NCBI GenBank assembly: GCA_946478635.1
Contig: CAMLCX010000037.1
Location: 1 to 17,611 of the forward strand
Reading direction: 5' to 3'
Length of the DNA stretch: 17,611 nucleotides
Origin: an uncultured Pseudomonadota bacterium
GTDB lineage: Bacteria > Desulfobacterota_B > Binatia > UBA9968
The notes under the pieces were generated by a model that was given only the letters and a program-made list of their open reading frames with translations, was not told the DNA's origin and did not search any database. The first letter of the stretch is position 1. Each line of letters opens with the position of its first letter. Both the position numbers and the translations under genes were made by a program. This document shows, in pieces, positions 1 through 6,118 of the stretch.

Positions 1-754
1 GCCAGGTGATGGTCGGCAGCGTCGGGCCGCCGTCCACCGGGCTCGCGAGCATGATGATGATGCCATCACAAGGATCGCTCTCGCCGTTTTCTCTGAGCGC
101 CATCAGCGCCGCATGGGTGTCGGCCCACGGGTAGCGCACCGGCGGGAGCGGAAACGGCGCTGCGCTTTTGATCGGACGCGCCAGGCCGAGCGTGCGGTGG
201 CCGTAGGCCGCCGGCCTTTTGATTTCTTCGTAGGGCTCATCGTTGGGCATGCGCTCGTTGATATTGACGTTCGGGTTGTAGCCGTTGTCGTAACCATCTA
301 TCCAAATCGCCGGCGTGGTGTCTTTGTTCCAATGATCGTGAAAAGTCCATGCCGGGCTGATGACGATGTCGCCGCGCTCCATGGGGTAGGCTTCATATTC
401 GCACACGAAAACCGCGTCCTTGGGCGCCTGGCAGACGAGCCGCGTTTCGCTCCGCAGGTTGCGGTGCGCCTGGGTGCGTTCGCCGGGCATGAGAATCTGC
501 GCGTTCATCCAGATTGGAAACCTGCGCGCCTCGATGCCGACCACCGAGCGCATGCCGGTCATGCCGTTGGGTCCGACGGTGACGATCTCGCCGGAACGCA
601 TGAGGCCGCGGTAGATGCCATCCCATTGCCAGTGCGCCGCCGTGTTGCCCTGGCGCGGCGCCACGCGCCCTTCACGCCTTAAGCCCGCGCCGACGAGATG
701 ATGCTCGGCGAGAAAGCGCTCCAGGTCTTCGTGAGTGGTTCCGACGTCCGTCAT
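1..754 (-). CDS. Gentisate 1,2-dioxygenase-like bicupin protein (3' end outside window)
   Basis: The frame stays open from the ATG at 754 to the window edge (251 codons). AAGGA sits 7 bases upstream of the ATG. The protein is a diverged paralogue of the cupin at 2110-3171: both share the order of an N-terminal helical part, a first cupin with a WTxHDHWN/WTWHDHYN-type strand, and a GGPT(L/M)PTI segment leading into a second cupin. In the gentisate/salicylate dioxygenase family the first cupin binds Fe(II) through an HxH pair plus a later His. Here that motif reads H97-R98-N99, so the second His is Asn, while the later His (about residue 138) is kept. It is the last gene of a probable minus-strand operon. 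The role is either ring cleavage with altered metal binding or a non-catalytic cupin partner. The second cupin lies mostly outside the window. Confidence 0.8.
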   Translation of the reverse strand, partial: MTDVGTTHEDLERFLAEHHLVGAGLRREGRVAPRQGNTAAHWQWDGIYRGLMRSGEIVTVGPNGMTGMRSVVGIEARRFPIWMNAQILMPGERTQAHRNLRSETRLVCQAPKDAVFVCEYEAYPMERGDIVISPAWTFHDHWNKDTTPAIWIDGYDNGYNPNVNINERMPNDEPYEEIKRPAAYGHRTLGLARPIKSAAPFPLPPVRYPWADTHAALMALRENGESDPCDGIIIMLASPVDGGPTLPTITW

Positions 755-767
755 GGCAAATTCCTTA

Positions 768-829
768 AGAGTCTCGAGTCCAGGGTTTCGAGTCTCGTGT
801 TAAACCCGGGACCCGAGACGCGAGACTCT
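768..829. repeat. Intergenic palindromic repeat, GAGTCTCG family (copy 1)
   Basis: The outer arms AGAGTCTCG (768-776) and CGAGACTCT (821-829) are perfect reverse complements. Inside lie further partial copies of GAGTCTCG/CGAGAC. The element fills the gap between the amidohydrolase stop and the Shine-Dalgarno sequence of the downstream cupin. A second copy is at 17289-17347: 778-797 and 17289-17308 match at 18 of 20 bases, and both copies share GACGCGAGACTC near the right end in the same orientation. Confidence 0.7.
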
Positions 830-834
830 GAACG

Positions 835-1989
835 CTAATGGTTGAGATGGAAGTAGCGAACGCAATTATCGACCAGCATTGCTCGCAGCTCGTTTTCCGG
901 CACGCCGGCGAAGTCTTCGGCCAAATGTTTTTGCGAGTTGGGATAGTCGCTCGCCGCGTGGGCGAAGTCGGTGCCCCACATGATCTTATCGTAGCCGATA
1001 GCGGCGCGCCGTTTGACGCCCACGGGGTCGCGGAGAAAACCCCAGTAGTTACGCTCCTTCAAATATTCGCTCGGCATGCGTTCTAACCGCGGCAAGCCCC
1101 AGGCTTCATGGATCATGCCCATGTAGCGTTTGTAATGATCATCCACTTGCCAAAGACCGTACTCCAACCAGCCGATCATGGTTTCCGCCCAGTAGAACTG
1201 CAGCTTCGGAAAACGGTCCCACACTCCGGCAAACGCCATCTGCAGCGTCGCTGTCATGGCGTCGTTGCTAAAGCGCGTAAAAAATTTAAAAGCGTCCTTC
1301 TGATGCACGTCGTGACCGGGATCTTTAGCGTAGAGATAATCCGGCTCGCCGCGGCCAGATCCCATGTTGCCGTTGTTGTGATTGGTCAGAGCGATGCCGA
1401 GGTCGAGCGCCGCGGCCCAGAATCTGTCGTCTGCCGGCGTCGGATAGCTCTTGCCGCTTGGATAGCGATCGAGCTTCACGCCTTTCATACCCAGCTTGGC
1501 GCAGTGTTCCATTTCTATGATCGCGTCATCGACGCCGGTAGTGGGCAGGGTGCCCATGCAGACCAAACGGTCCGGCGCCGGCGCCATATATTCTTCACCG
1601 AGAAACTCGTTGTAGGCGCGGATGCAGTCCTTGTAGAACTCGTCGTCTTTGGTCTGGCGCAAAACGAACGTGATCTGAGAAAAAAGAACCTCGCCGTCGA
1701 TGCCGTCTTGATCCTGCTCTGCAAGTCGCTGCTCCGGCGCGCCGGTGCCGGCGCAGGTTTCGAAGGTCGGCACTTGCTTGGCAAGATCGGCATGGGCCAC
1801 CCGGACGCTGCGGGTAATGCCAATCGTATTGGGCTTGCCACCGTCGATCACCACCGCGTCCGAGCCGTTGGGCATCTTCACGCGCTTGGGCGCGCGGTCG
1901 CGCCATTTCGCCTGCACCCGATCGCGCCAAATATCGGGGTTGAGATCGATGTGTCCATCGCCGGAGATGCATTTGTACTGACGGGGCAT
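835..1989 (-). CDS. Amidohydrolase family 2 protein (ACMSD / gamma-resorcylate decarboxylase-type TIM barrel)
   Basis: This 384-residue protein resembles the PF04909 amidohydrolases, a family of metal-dependent decarboxylases and hydrolases acting on aromatic or ring-cleavage acids. Visible motifs are an N-terminal D11-x-H13 metal-binding strand (SGDGHID), a central TNHNNGN strand with a likely metal His, an AETMIGW segment, and a C-terminal WGTDFAHAASDYP strand with the conserved catalytic Asp. The start at 1989 (MPRQYKC) is preferred because AGAGGA lies about 8 bases upstream. An in-frame ATG at 2022 would add 11 unlikely residues and place the start inside the upstream repeat region. It lies between two gentisate-dioxygenase-like cupins on the same strand, which points to aromatic acid breakdown. 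The substrate cannot be read from sequence. Confidence 0.87.
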   Translation of the reverse strand: MPRQYKCISGDGHIDLNPDIWRDRVQAKWRDRAPKRVKMPNGSDAVVIDGGKPNTIGITRSVRVAHADLAKQVPTFETCAGTGAPEQRLAEQDQDGIDGEVLFSQITFVLRQTKDDEFYKDCIRAYNEFLGEEYMAPAPDRLVCMGTLPTTGVDDAIIEMEHCAKLGMKGVKLDRYPSGKSYPTPADDRFWAAALDLGIALTNHNNGNMGSGRGEPDYLYAKDPGHDVHQKDAFKFFTRFSNDAMTATLQMAFAGVWDRFPKLQFYWAETMIGWLEYGLWQVDDHYKRYMGMIHEAWGLPRLERMPSEYLKERNYWGFLRDPVGVKRRAAIGYDKIMWGTDFAHAASDYPNSQKHLAEDFAGVPENELRAMLVDNCVRYFHLNH

Positions 1990-2023
1990 TGCCGTAATCC
2001 TCTCTAAATTAGTTGGTGTCAAG

Positions 2024-2101
2024 TTGGAGTGATGGAGAGGTGGAGTAATGGAGTGATGGTCTCTTAGGAAAGCCCAACACTCCAGTACTCCATCACTCCA
2101 A
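2024..2101. repeat. Intergenic hairpin made of 8-bp TGGAGTNN units (copy 1)
   Basis: The left arm, from 2024, is TGGAGTGA, TGGAGAGG, TGGAGTAA, TGGAGTGA, TGG: 8-base tandem units. The right arm (about 2074-2101) is the same unit type in reverse complement. The outermost 14 bases, TTGGAGTGATGGAG (2024-2037) and CTCCATCACTCCAA (2088-2101), pair perfectly. The element starts 8 bases after the stop of the upstream cupin (in transcript sense) and separates it from the amidohydrolase. It would form a long stem in the operon mRNA, with no T-tract to make it a clear terminator. A sister copy is at 15595-15671. Confidence 0.8.
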
Positions 2102-2109
2102 ATTTCGGT

Positions 2110-3171
2110 TCATCCTCGCTCTTCTCTAAACAAGCCGAGACTCTCCAGGACGGGCCGATCGGTCACCGAGAACAGAATCACGGGATCCCTGCTGGATTTG
2201 TTCTCGAAGCGGTGCCAGTTCCATGACGGCACGAAGAAGCAATCGTGGGCGTCCCATTTGAGATCCGCGGGCGCCGTTTTTGATTTTCCGACCGATGTCA
2301 TACCTGTTCCCTGCACGACATGATAGATGGTGCTGCTCGTGTGGCGGTGCGGTCTCGTCGATTCGCCTGGTGGAATCAACTGAACCCAGCATCCGATGGT
2401 CGGCATGGTTGGGCCGCCGGTTATCGGATGGGTGTATTCGAGCAAGATGCCGTCGTGAGGATCGCGATTGCCGCCGCCGGCGACTTCATTCAAAGCGTGT
2501 AGCGTGTCGCGCCATTTATAAGTGTAGGGCAGCGCGGCGTTCGTCACATTGCCAATTCTCGGGCGAATCGCGCCATATTGTTGCTTGCAGTAACCTTCCC
2601 GCTTGACAATCGGCTGCGCCGGTCCTTCGGCATAGTTCTCATGAAATCCGGCGTCGAGATGACGGGTCAGATGCGCATCGAGCACATCGAGCCAGACCAG
2701 ATTGTTTTTTCCAGCGTTGTAGTGATCATGCCATGTCCAATTCGGCGTCAGCACCAGATCTCCGGGTTCCATCAACATCTCTTCGCCCTCGACGTTGGTG
2801 TAGCCCGTGCCATCGCCTTCGACGACAAAGCGCAGCGCCGCCGCCGTGTGCCGGTGGCATTCCGCCCGTTCGCCCGGCTTGACCAATTGAATCGACATCT
2901 GCAGCGTACGCGAAGTGGCTTTCCTGTCGGTGAGCGCGGGGTTGACGAGCTGGACCGTGCGGCGTTTGGCGGCATCATCGATGCCGCCGAGTTTTACCAC
3001 CTCGCCGGACTCCATGAGGCAGGAATAGATCACGGACCACGGCCACAAATGGGGCACGAGGTCCGGATTACTCTCTCGCGTTTGCCAGTGGCCGCCGAGG
3101 GAATACTCGGCCAAGCGGGCGTGCAGCGCGTTGAGTTCGGGCGTTTCTGGGATGGCGTGAAGATCACTCAT
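2110..3171 (-). CDS. Gentisate 1,2-dioxygenase-like bicupin protein
   Basis: 353 residues, the usual length of gentisate/salicylate 1,2-dioxygenases, which cleave the ring of 2,5-dihydroxybenzoate-type acids with Fe(II). The first cupin carries the family pattern around H106-R107-H108 (ECHRHTAAALRFVVEGDG) and W-T-W-H148-D-H, giving the two-His-plus-His Fe site. The second cupin keeps a PHRHTSSTIYHVVQG strand and ends in a FVPSWNWHRFEN segment. GGAGG lies 6 bases before the ATG at 3171. It is the first gene of the minus-strand operon and diverges from the gene at 3327 across 155 bases, so the operon promoter should lie there. Assignment to the family is strong; gentisate itself as substrate is inference. 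Confidence 0.87.
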   Translation of the reverse strand: MSDLHAIPETPELNALHARLAEYSLGGHWQTRESNPDLVPHLWPWSVIYSCLMESGEVVKLGGIDDAAKRRTVQLVNPALTDRKATSRTLQMSIQLVKPGERAECHRHTAAALRFVVEGDGTGYTNVEGEEMLMEPGDLVLTPNWTWHDHYNAGKNNLVWLDVLDAHLTRHLDAGFHENYAEGPAQPIVKREGYCKQQYGAIRPRIGNVTNAALPYTYKWRDTLHALNEVAGGGNRDPHDGILLEYTHPITGGPTMPTIGCWVQLIPPGESTRPHRHTSSTIYHVVQGTGMTSVGKSKTAPADLKWDAHDCFFVPSWNWHRFENKSSRDPVILFSVTDRPVLESLGLFREERG

Positions 3172-3326
3172 GGTATGCCTCCGGATGATTCTGCAGGGCT
3201 CGGCTAACAGCTATCCGAAACAAACGCAATTTTCCAGCGCGGCTTTGCGCGGTAAAAAATAGGTGATAAGAGCTGGAAGCGTTGCCGCTGCAGCCATTGT
3301 GATTTTGGATAAGGGGGAACGGACTG
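3172..3326. promoter_or_regulatory. Divergent promoter region of the aromatic-acid locus
   Basis: These 155 non-coding bases separate two divergent genes, each with its own Shine-Dalgarno sequence (GGAGG on the minus side, AAGGGGGAA on the plus side). Both transcripts should therefore start here. I see no convincing -35/-10 pair or palindromic operator, and no regulator gene is next to it. Confidence 0.45.
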
Positions 3327-4277
3327 ATGGCGCTGCCGAAGCTAAAATTTTATTTTCGCGAACCGACCATCGACACCAACATTCCCATCACGGACGGTAC
3401 CGTCAAAATCGAAGGTTTCGATTGGCAGTTCGTGCCCAATGAGGAAGAGGCCGATGCGTGGGATTGCGGTTTTGCCGCGCGGGTGCGCGCTTATGTGAAA
3501 GGAGCGCCGTATATTTCGGTCCCGGCATTTCCCAACCGCAAGTTTCGCCTTGCCTATATCTTCGTCAACAGCAAGGCCGGCATCGAGTCGGCGAAGGATT
3601 TAGCAGGAAAACGGGTCGGCATCATGCAGTGGGATAATACCGCCGGCGTATGGGCGCGTGGCGCGCTGCAACATTATTATGGGGTGGACCTGCAACGGGT
3701 GCACTGGCTTGCGGTGCGCGTTAAGAGCGAAGGCGTGGCCGAGGGTATCCGCATCGAAAAGTTGGACATGCAAGGCGAACCCGACACGCTGCTGGATCAA
3801 TTGCTCATCGAGGGAAAAATCGACGCGGTGATCGGCCCCAATCTGTTGCCGTCCATCTCGAAGCGCGATCCGCGCACGCGCCGGCTGTTTCGTGATTATC
3901 GCACCGAAGAGCAAAACTATTTCCGAAAGACCGGCATCTTTCCGACCAGCCACATCGTTACGCTGAAACAGGCGTTCGTCGATCGATATCCAAATGCGCC
4001 GTTGGCTCTGCTCGAAGCCTTTCGCAAGTCGCGCGACGAAGCATTCAGCCGCCTTGAAGGCTCCGACCCGCAGGTGATCGCCTATTCATGGATCGCCGCC
4101 GCCGTCGCCGAGCAGCGCGAGTTGATGGGAGAAAATTACTGGGCGTACAACGTCGTGAATAATCGCAAGGTGCTGGATGCGATGACGCAGTATGCCCACG
4201 AGCAGGGCCTGTCGCCGACGCGGATCGATTACATGAGGTTTTTTCATCCCGAGGCGGCGGCGTTGGAAGGGGTGTGA
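3327..4277 (+). CDS. 4,5-dihydroxyphthalate decarboxylase-like protein (periplasmic-binding-protein fold)
   Basis: 316 residues without a signal peptide or membrane segment, so it probably acts in the cytoplasm. The order of motifs follows the 4,5-dihydroxyphthalate decarboxylase family, which has the fold of NMT1/THI5-type binding proteins. There is an early EGFDW strand, an ISVPAFPNRKFR segment, then IFVNSKAGIESAKDLAGKRVGI and a TAGVWARGAL helix. A later half contains a GKIDAVIGPNL strand. A strong ribosome binding site (AAGGGGGAA) precedes the ATG. It diverges from the cupin/amidohydrolase operon, which fits removal of a carboxyl group from an aromatic dicarboxylic acid. The alternative is a substrate-binding subunit that lost its export signal. 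Confidence 0.78.
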   Translation: MALPKLKFYFREPTIDTNIPITDGTVKIEGFDWQFVPNEEEADAWDCGFAARVRAYVKGAPYISVPAFPNRKFRLAYIFVNSKAGIESAKDLAGKRVGIMQWDNTAGVWARGALQHYYGVDLQRVHWLAVRVKSEGVAEGIRIEKLDMQGEPDTLLDQLLIEGKIDAVIGPNLLPSISKRDPRTRRLFRDYRTEEQNYFRKTGIFPTSHIVTLKQAFVDRYPNAPLALLEAFRKSRDEAFSRLEGSDPQVIAYSWIAAAVAEQRELMGENYWAYNVVNNRKVLDAMTQYAHEQGLSPTRIDYMRFFHPEAAALEGV

Positions 4278-4323
4278 ACCAAGAATTGTAGGATTTTGAA
4301 GCCGTTTTCATTGAACGTAATTC

Positions 4324-4350
4324 GTAGGGGCAACCCCCCGTGGTTGCCCT
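4324..4350 (+). repeat. REP palindrome, left of the RAYT gene
   Basis: GTAGGGGCAACC, six bases, then GGTTGCCCT: an imperfect palindrome with one extra G in the left arm. It lies 20 bases before the RAYT start codon, in opposite orientation to the two copies at 4660-4686 and 4962-4985. Confidence 0.85.
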
Positions 4351-4369
4351 CCTTCATTTGAGTGATGTC

Positions 4370-5011
4370 ATGGATACAAACAAACATCGGCGGTCCATTC
4401 GATTGAAGGGTTATGACTATGCACAGGCTGGTGCCTATTTTGTCACGATCGTCGTGCAGGGGAGAACATGTTTGTTTGGCGAAATTACCGGCGGTGTGAT
4501 GCAACTAAACGACGCCGGGTTCATGGTGCAGGACTCGTGGAATGAGTTGCAAAAATATTACCCTGGAGTTGAAGCTGAAGCATTCGTGGTAATGCCGAAT
4601 CATTTCCATGGAATCATTAACTTGGTCGGGCCAGACCTCCATGGCACCCCGCGTTCAGAAGGGCAACCACAGGGGGTTGCCCCTACACGAGACACAACCA
4701 AAATGTCGCTGTCTGAGGTCGTGCATCGGTTCAAGACACTGACGACGAAACGATACATCGAGGGCGTGAAGCAGTTTTCATGGACTTTTTTTGCCACGCG
4801 GTTATGGCAACGCAACTACTTCGAACACGTCATTCGCGATGAAGATTCGTTGATACGCATTCGCCGGTATATTGTCGAAAACCCGTTACGTTGGGAATTT
4901 GATCGAGAGAACCCATTGGCGAGTCGACCTGAAGCGAAAGACGCGTGGCGAAATCATCAAAAGGGCGACCGCCGGTCGCCCCTACGCGCAACAATCCGGT
5001 GCCTGCATTAA
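4370..5011 (+). CDS. REP-associated tyrosine transposase (RAYT, Y1 / IS200-like)
   Basis: 213 residues of the single-domain HUH (Y1) transposase family that mobilises or processes REP palindromes. The HUH pair is in MPNHFHG (H78, H80), and the likely catalytic Tyr is Y150 in WQRNYFEHVIRDE. The terminal helix RIRRYIVENPLRW is typical of RAYTs. The ATG at 4370 (MDTNKHRRSIRLKGYDY) is chosen over a GTG at 4340, because 4340 lies inside the left REP. Residues about 97-107 (EGQPQGVAPTR) are encoded by an internal REP copy. The reading frame also runs through the right REP and ends in a REP-encoded tail (QKGDRRSPLR). The gene sits between two same-strand genes and probably arrived as a REP-RAYT unit. 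Confidence 0.9.
   Translation: MDTNKHRRSIRLKGYDYAQAGAYFVTIVVQGRTCLFGEITGGVMQLNDAGFMVQDSWNELQKYYPGVEAEAFVVMPNHFHGIINLVGPDLHGTPRSEGQPQGVAPTRDTTKMSLSEVVHRFKTLTTKRYIEGVKQFSWTFFATRLWQRNYFEHVIRDEDSLIRIRRYIVENPLRWEFDRENPLASRPEAKDAWRNHQKGDRRSPLRATIRCLH
4660..4686 (-). repeat. REP palindrome inside the RAYT coding sequence
   Basis: AGGGCAACC (4660-4668) and GGTTGCCCCTAC (4675-4686) form the same palindrome as the left REP, in reverse orientation. It is nearly identical in sequence to that copy. It keeps the reading frame and lies in the variable linker between the HUH motif and the next conserved helix. Confidence 0.85.
4962..4985 (-). repeat. REP palindrome, right of the RAYT core
   Basis: AGGGCGACC (4962-4970) and GGTCGCCCCTAC (4974-4985) are perfectly complementary over nine bases with a 3-base loop. 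It is inverted relative to the left REP, so the RAYT core is bracketed by a head-to-head REP pair. A/G and T/C differences at paired positions keep the stem intact, a compensatory change relative to the other two copies. Confidence 0.85.
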
Positions 5012-5039
5012 TGCCGGTCATCCCGGAGGAGGAAAAAAC

Positions 5040-6086
5040 GTGATGCTTTGTGCAGCTGTCATAGCAGTATTGGTCTGGCTGTGTCCCATTGCGCTGTCAG
5101 CGCAATCATCGAAACCGTCCACTCTCGCCGAGCTCGCCGTCTACAACGGCCCCGACCGCGAGCAACTCCTCGTTGCCGGCGCGAAGAAGGAAGGCAAGAT
5201 CGTCTGGTACACCGCGCTTGCCGGCGGGTCTTACAAAGATCTCGCGCGGGCGTTCGAGGCGAAGTATGGCGTGCCCGTGGAGTCCTATCGGGGCGCAAGC
5301 CGGGATTTGATCGCGAAAGTTCTGGCCGAGTCGCAGGCGAAAAAGTACTTAATGGACGTGGCCGAAAGCTCGCCGCCTTTGCTGATGTTGATGCGAGCGA
5401 TGAAGCGGCTCACGCCGTTCAGCGTGCCCCATCTTGCCAAATTTTCCTCGGACGCCAAGGAAGATACCGGTAAAGGAACCGTTTTTTGGGCAACCGACCG
5501 GGAGTCCTATATGGGCTTCGCCTATAATAAGGATAAGCTGCCCGCGAGTGCGGTGCCGAAAAACTACGATGGCCTATTGAATCCGGCGTTGAAGGGCCGG
5601 ATGGCGTTTGTCACGACGGACACGGGATCGCGTACGGTAGGGGCGATGCTCCGGACCAAAGGCGAGGAATTTCTCAAGAAGCTGCGCACCCAGGACATCA
5701 CCATGCACTCCGTTTCGGGCCAAGCGCTCAACGACATGATCATCTCCGGCGAGGTCGAAGCGTCGCCGACGATTTTTCGCAATCACGCGTTGGTTGCGGC
5801 GGAGAAGAAGGCGCCCGTGGCGTGGGTGCCGATGGACATTGTGCCGGCAAGCGCGGGCAGCGCGGGATTGTCGTCGTACGCGCCGCATCCGCACGCGGCG
5901 GTGCTGTTCATCGATTTCCTGTTTAGCCCCGACGGACAGAGGATTTTAGAGAACTACGAATACGGCAGCGCCGTCAAAGAATACGGTTTCAAGCGCTGGT
6001 ATATTGAAAAGGGAATGTCCATCGAGCAGCTCGAGCGCGAGGGTGATCGCTGGGAGAAGTGGCTTCGAGAACTTGGCAGGAAATAG
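5040..6086 (+). CDS. Exported extracellular solute-binding protein, iron(III)-type ABC transporter subunit
   Basis: The start is GTG at 5040 (ATG at 5043 also possible), because GGAGGAGG lies 7 bases upstream. A longer in-frame extension to 4872 would overlap the RAYT gene. The first ~20 residues form a signal peptide (hydrophobic core AAVIAVLVWLCPIALSA, cleavage before QSS). The mature protein has the layout of Fe3+-type family-1 binding proteins: a KKEGKIVWYTAL strand, FEAKYGVPVESYRG, a hinge near YMGFAYNKDKLP, and a C-terminal HPHAAVLFIDFLFSPDGQRIL helix. The second Cys does not sit in a proper lipobox. No permease or ATPase gene is adjacent, so it is an orphan binding protein in this window. 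The ligand is unproven. Confidence 0.85.
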   Translation: MMLCAAVIAVLVWLCPIALSAQSSKPSTLAELAVYNGPDREQLLVAGAKKEGKIVWYTALAGGSYKDLARAFEAKYGVPVESYRGASRDLIAKVLAESQAKKYLMDVAESSPPLLMLMRAMKRLTPFSVPHLAKFSSDAKEDTGKGTVFWATDRESYMGFAYNKDKLPASAVPKNYDGLLNPALKGRMAFVTTDTGSRTVGAMLRTKGEEFLKKLRTQDITMHSVSGQALNDMIISGEVEASPTIFRNHALVAAEKKAPVAWVPMDIVPASAGSAGLSSYAPHPHAAVLFIDFLFSPDGQRILENYEYGSAVKEYGFKRWYIEKGMSIEQLEREGDRWEKWLRELGRK

Positions 6087-6118
6087 CGACGATCCCGAGT
6101 TATTGGGGCCGCGCCGGG

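Noticed and set aside
113..682. A 189-codon plus-strand open frame at the left edge
   Set aside because: The minus strand here encodes a cupin paralogue of the 2110-3171 protein, open to the window edge; the plus frame is its shadow.
1108..2007. A 299-codon plus-strand open frame opposite the amidohydrolase
   Set aside because: It is antisense to a gene with clear family motifs and a ribosome binding site, has no recognisable domain, and arises from GC-rich codon usage.
4872..5039. N-terminal extension of the iron-type binding protein
   Set aside because: It overlaps the RAYT gene and the right REP; the signal peptide and GGAGGAGG clearly mark the start at 5040.
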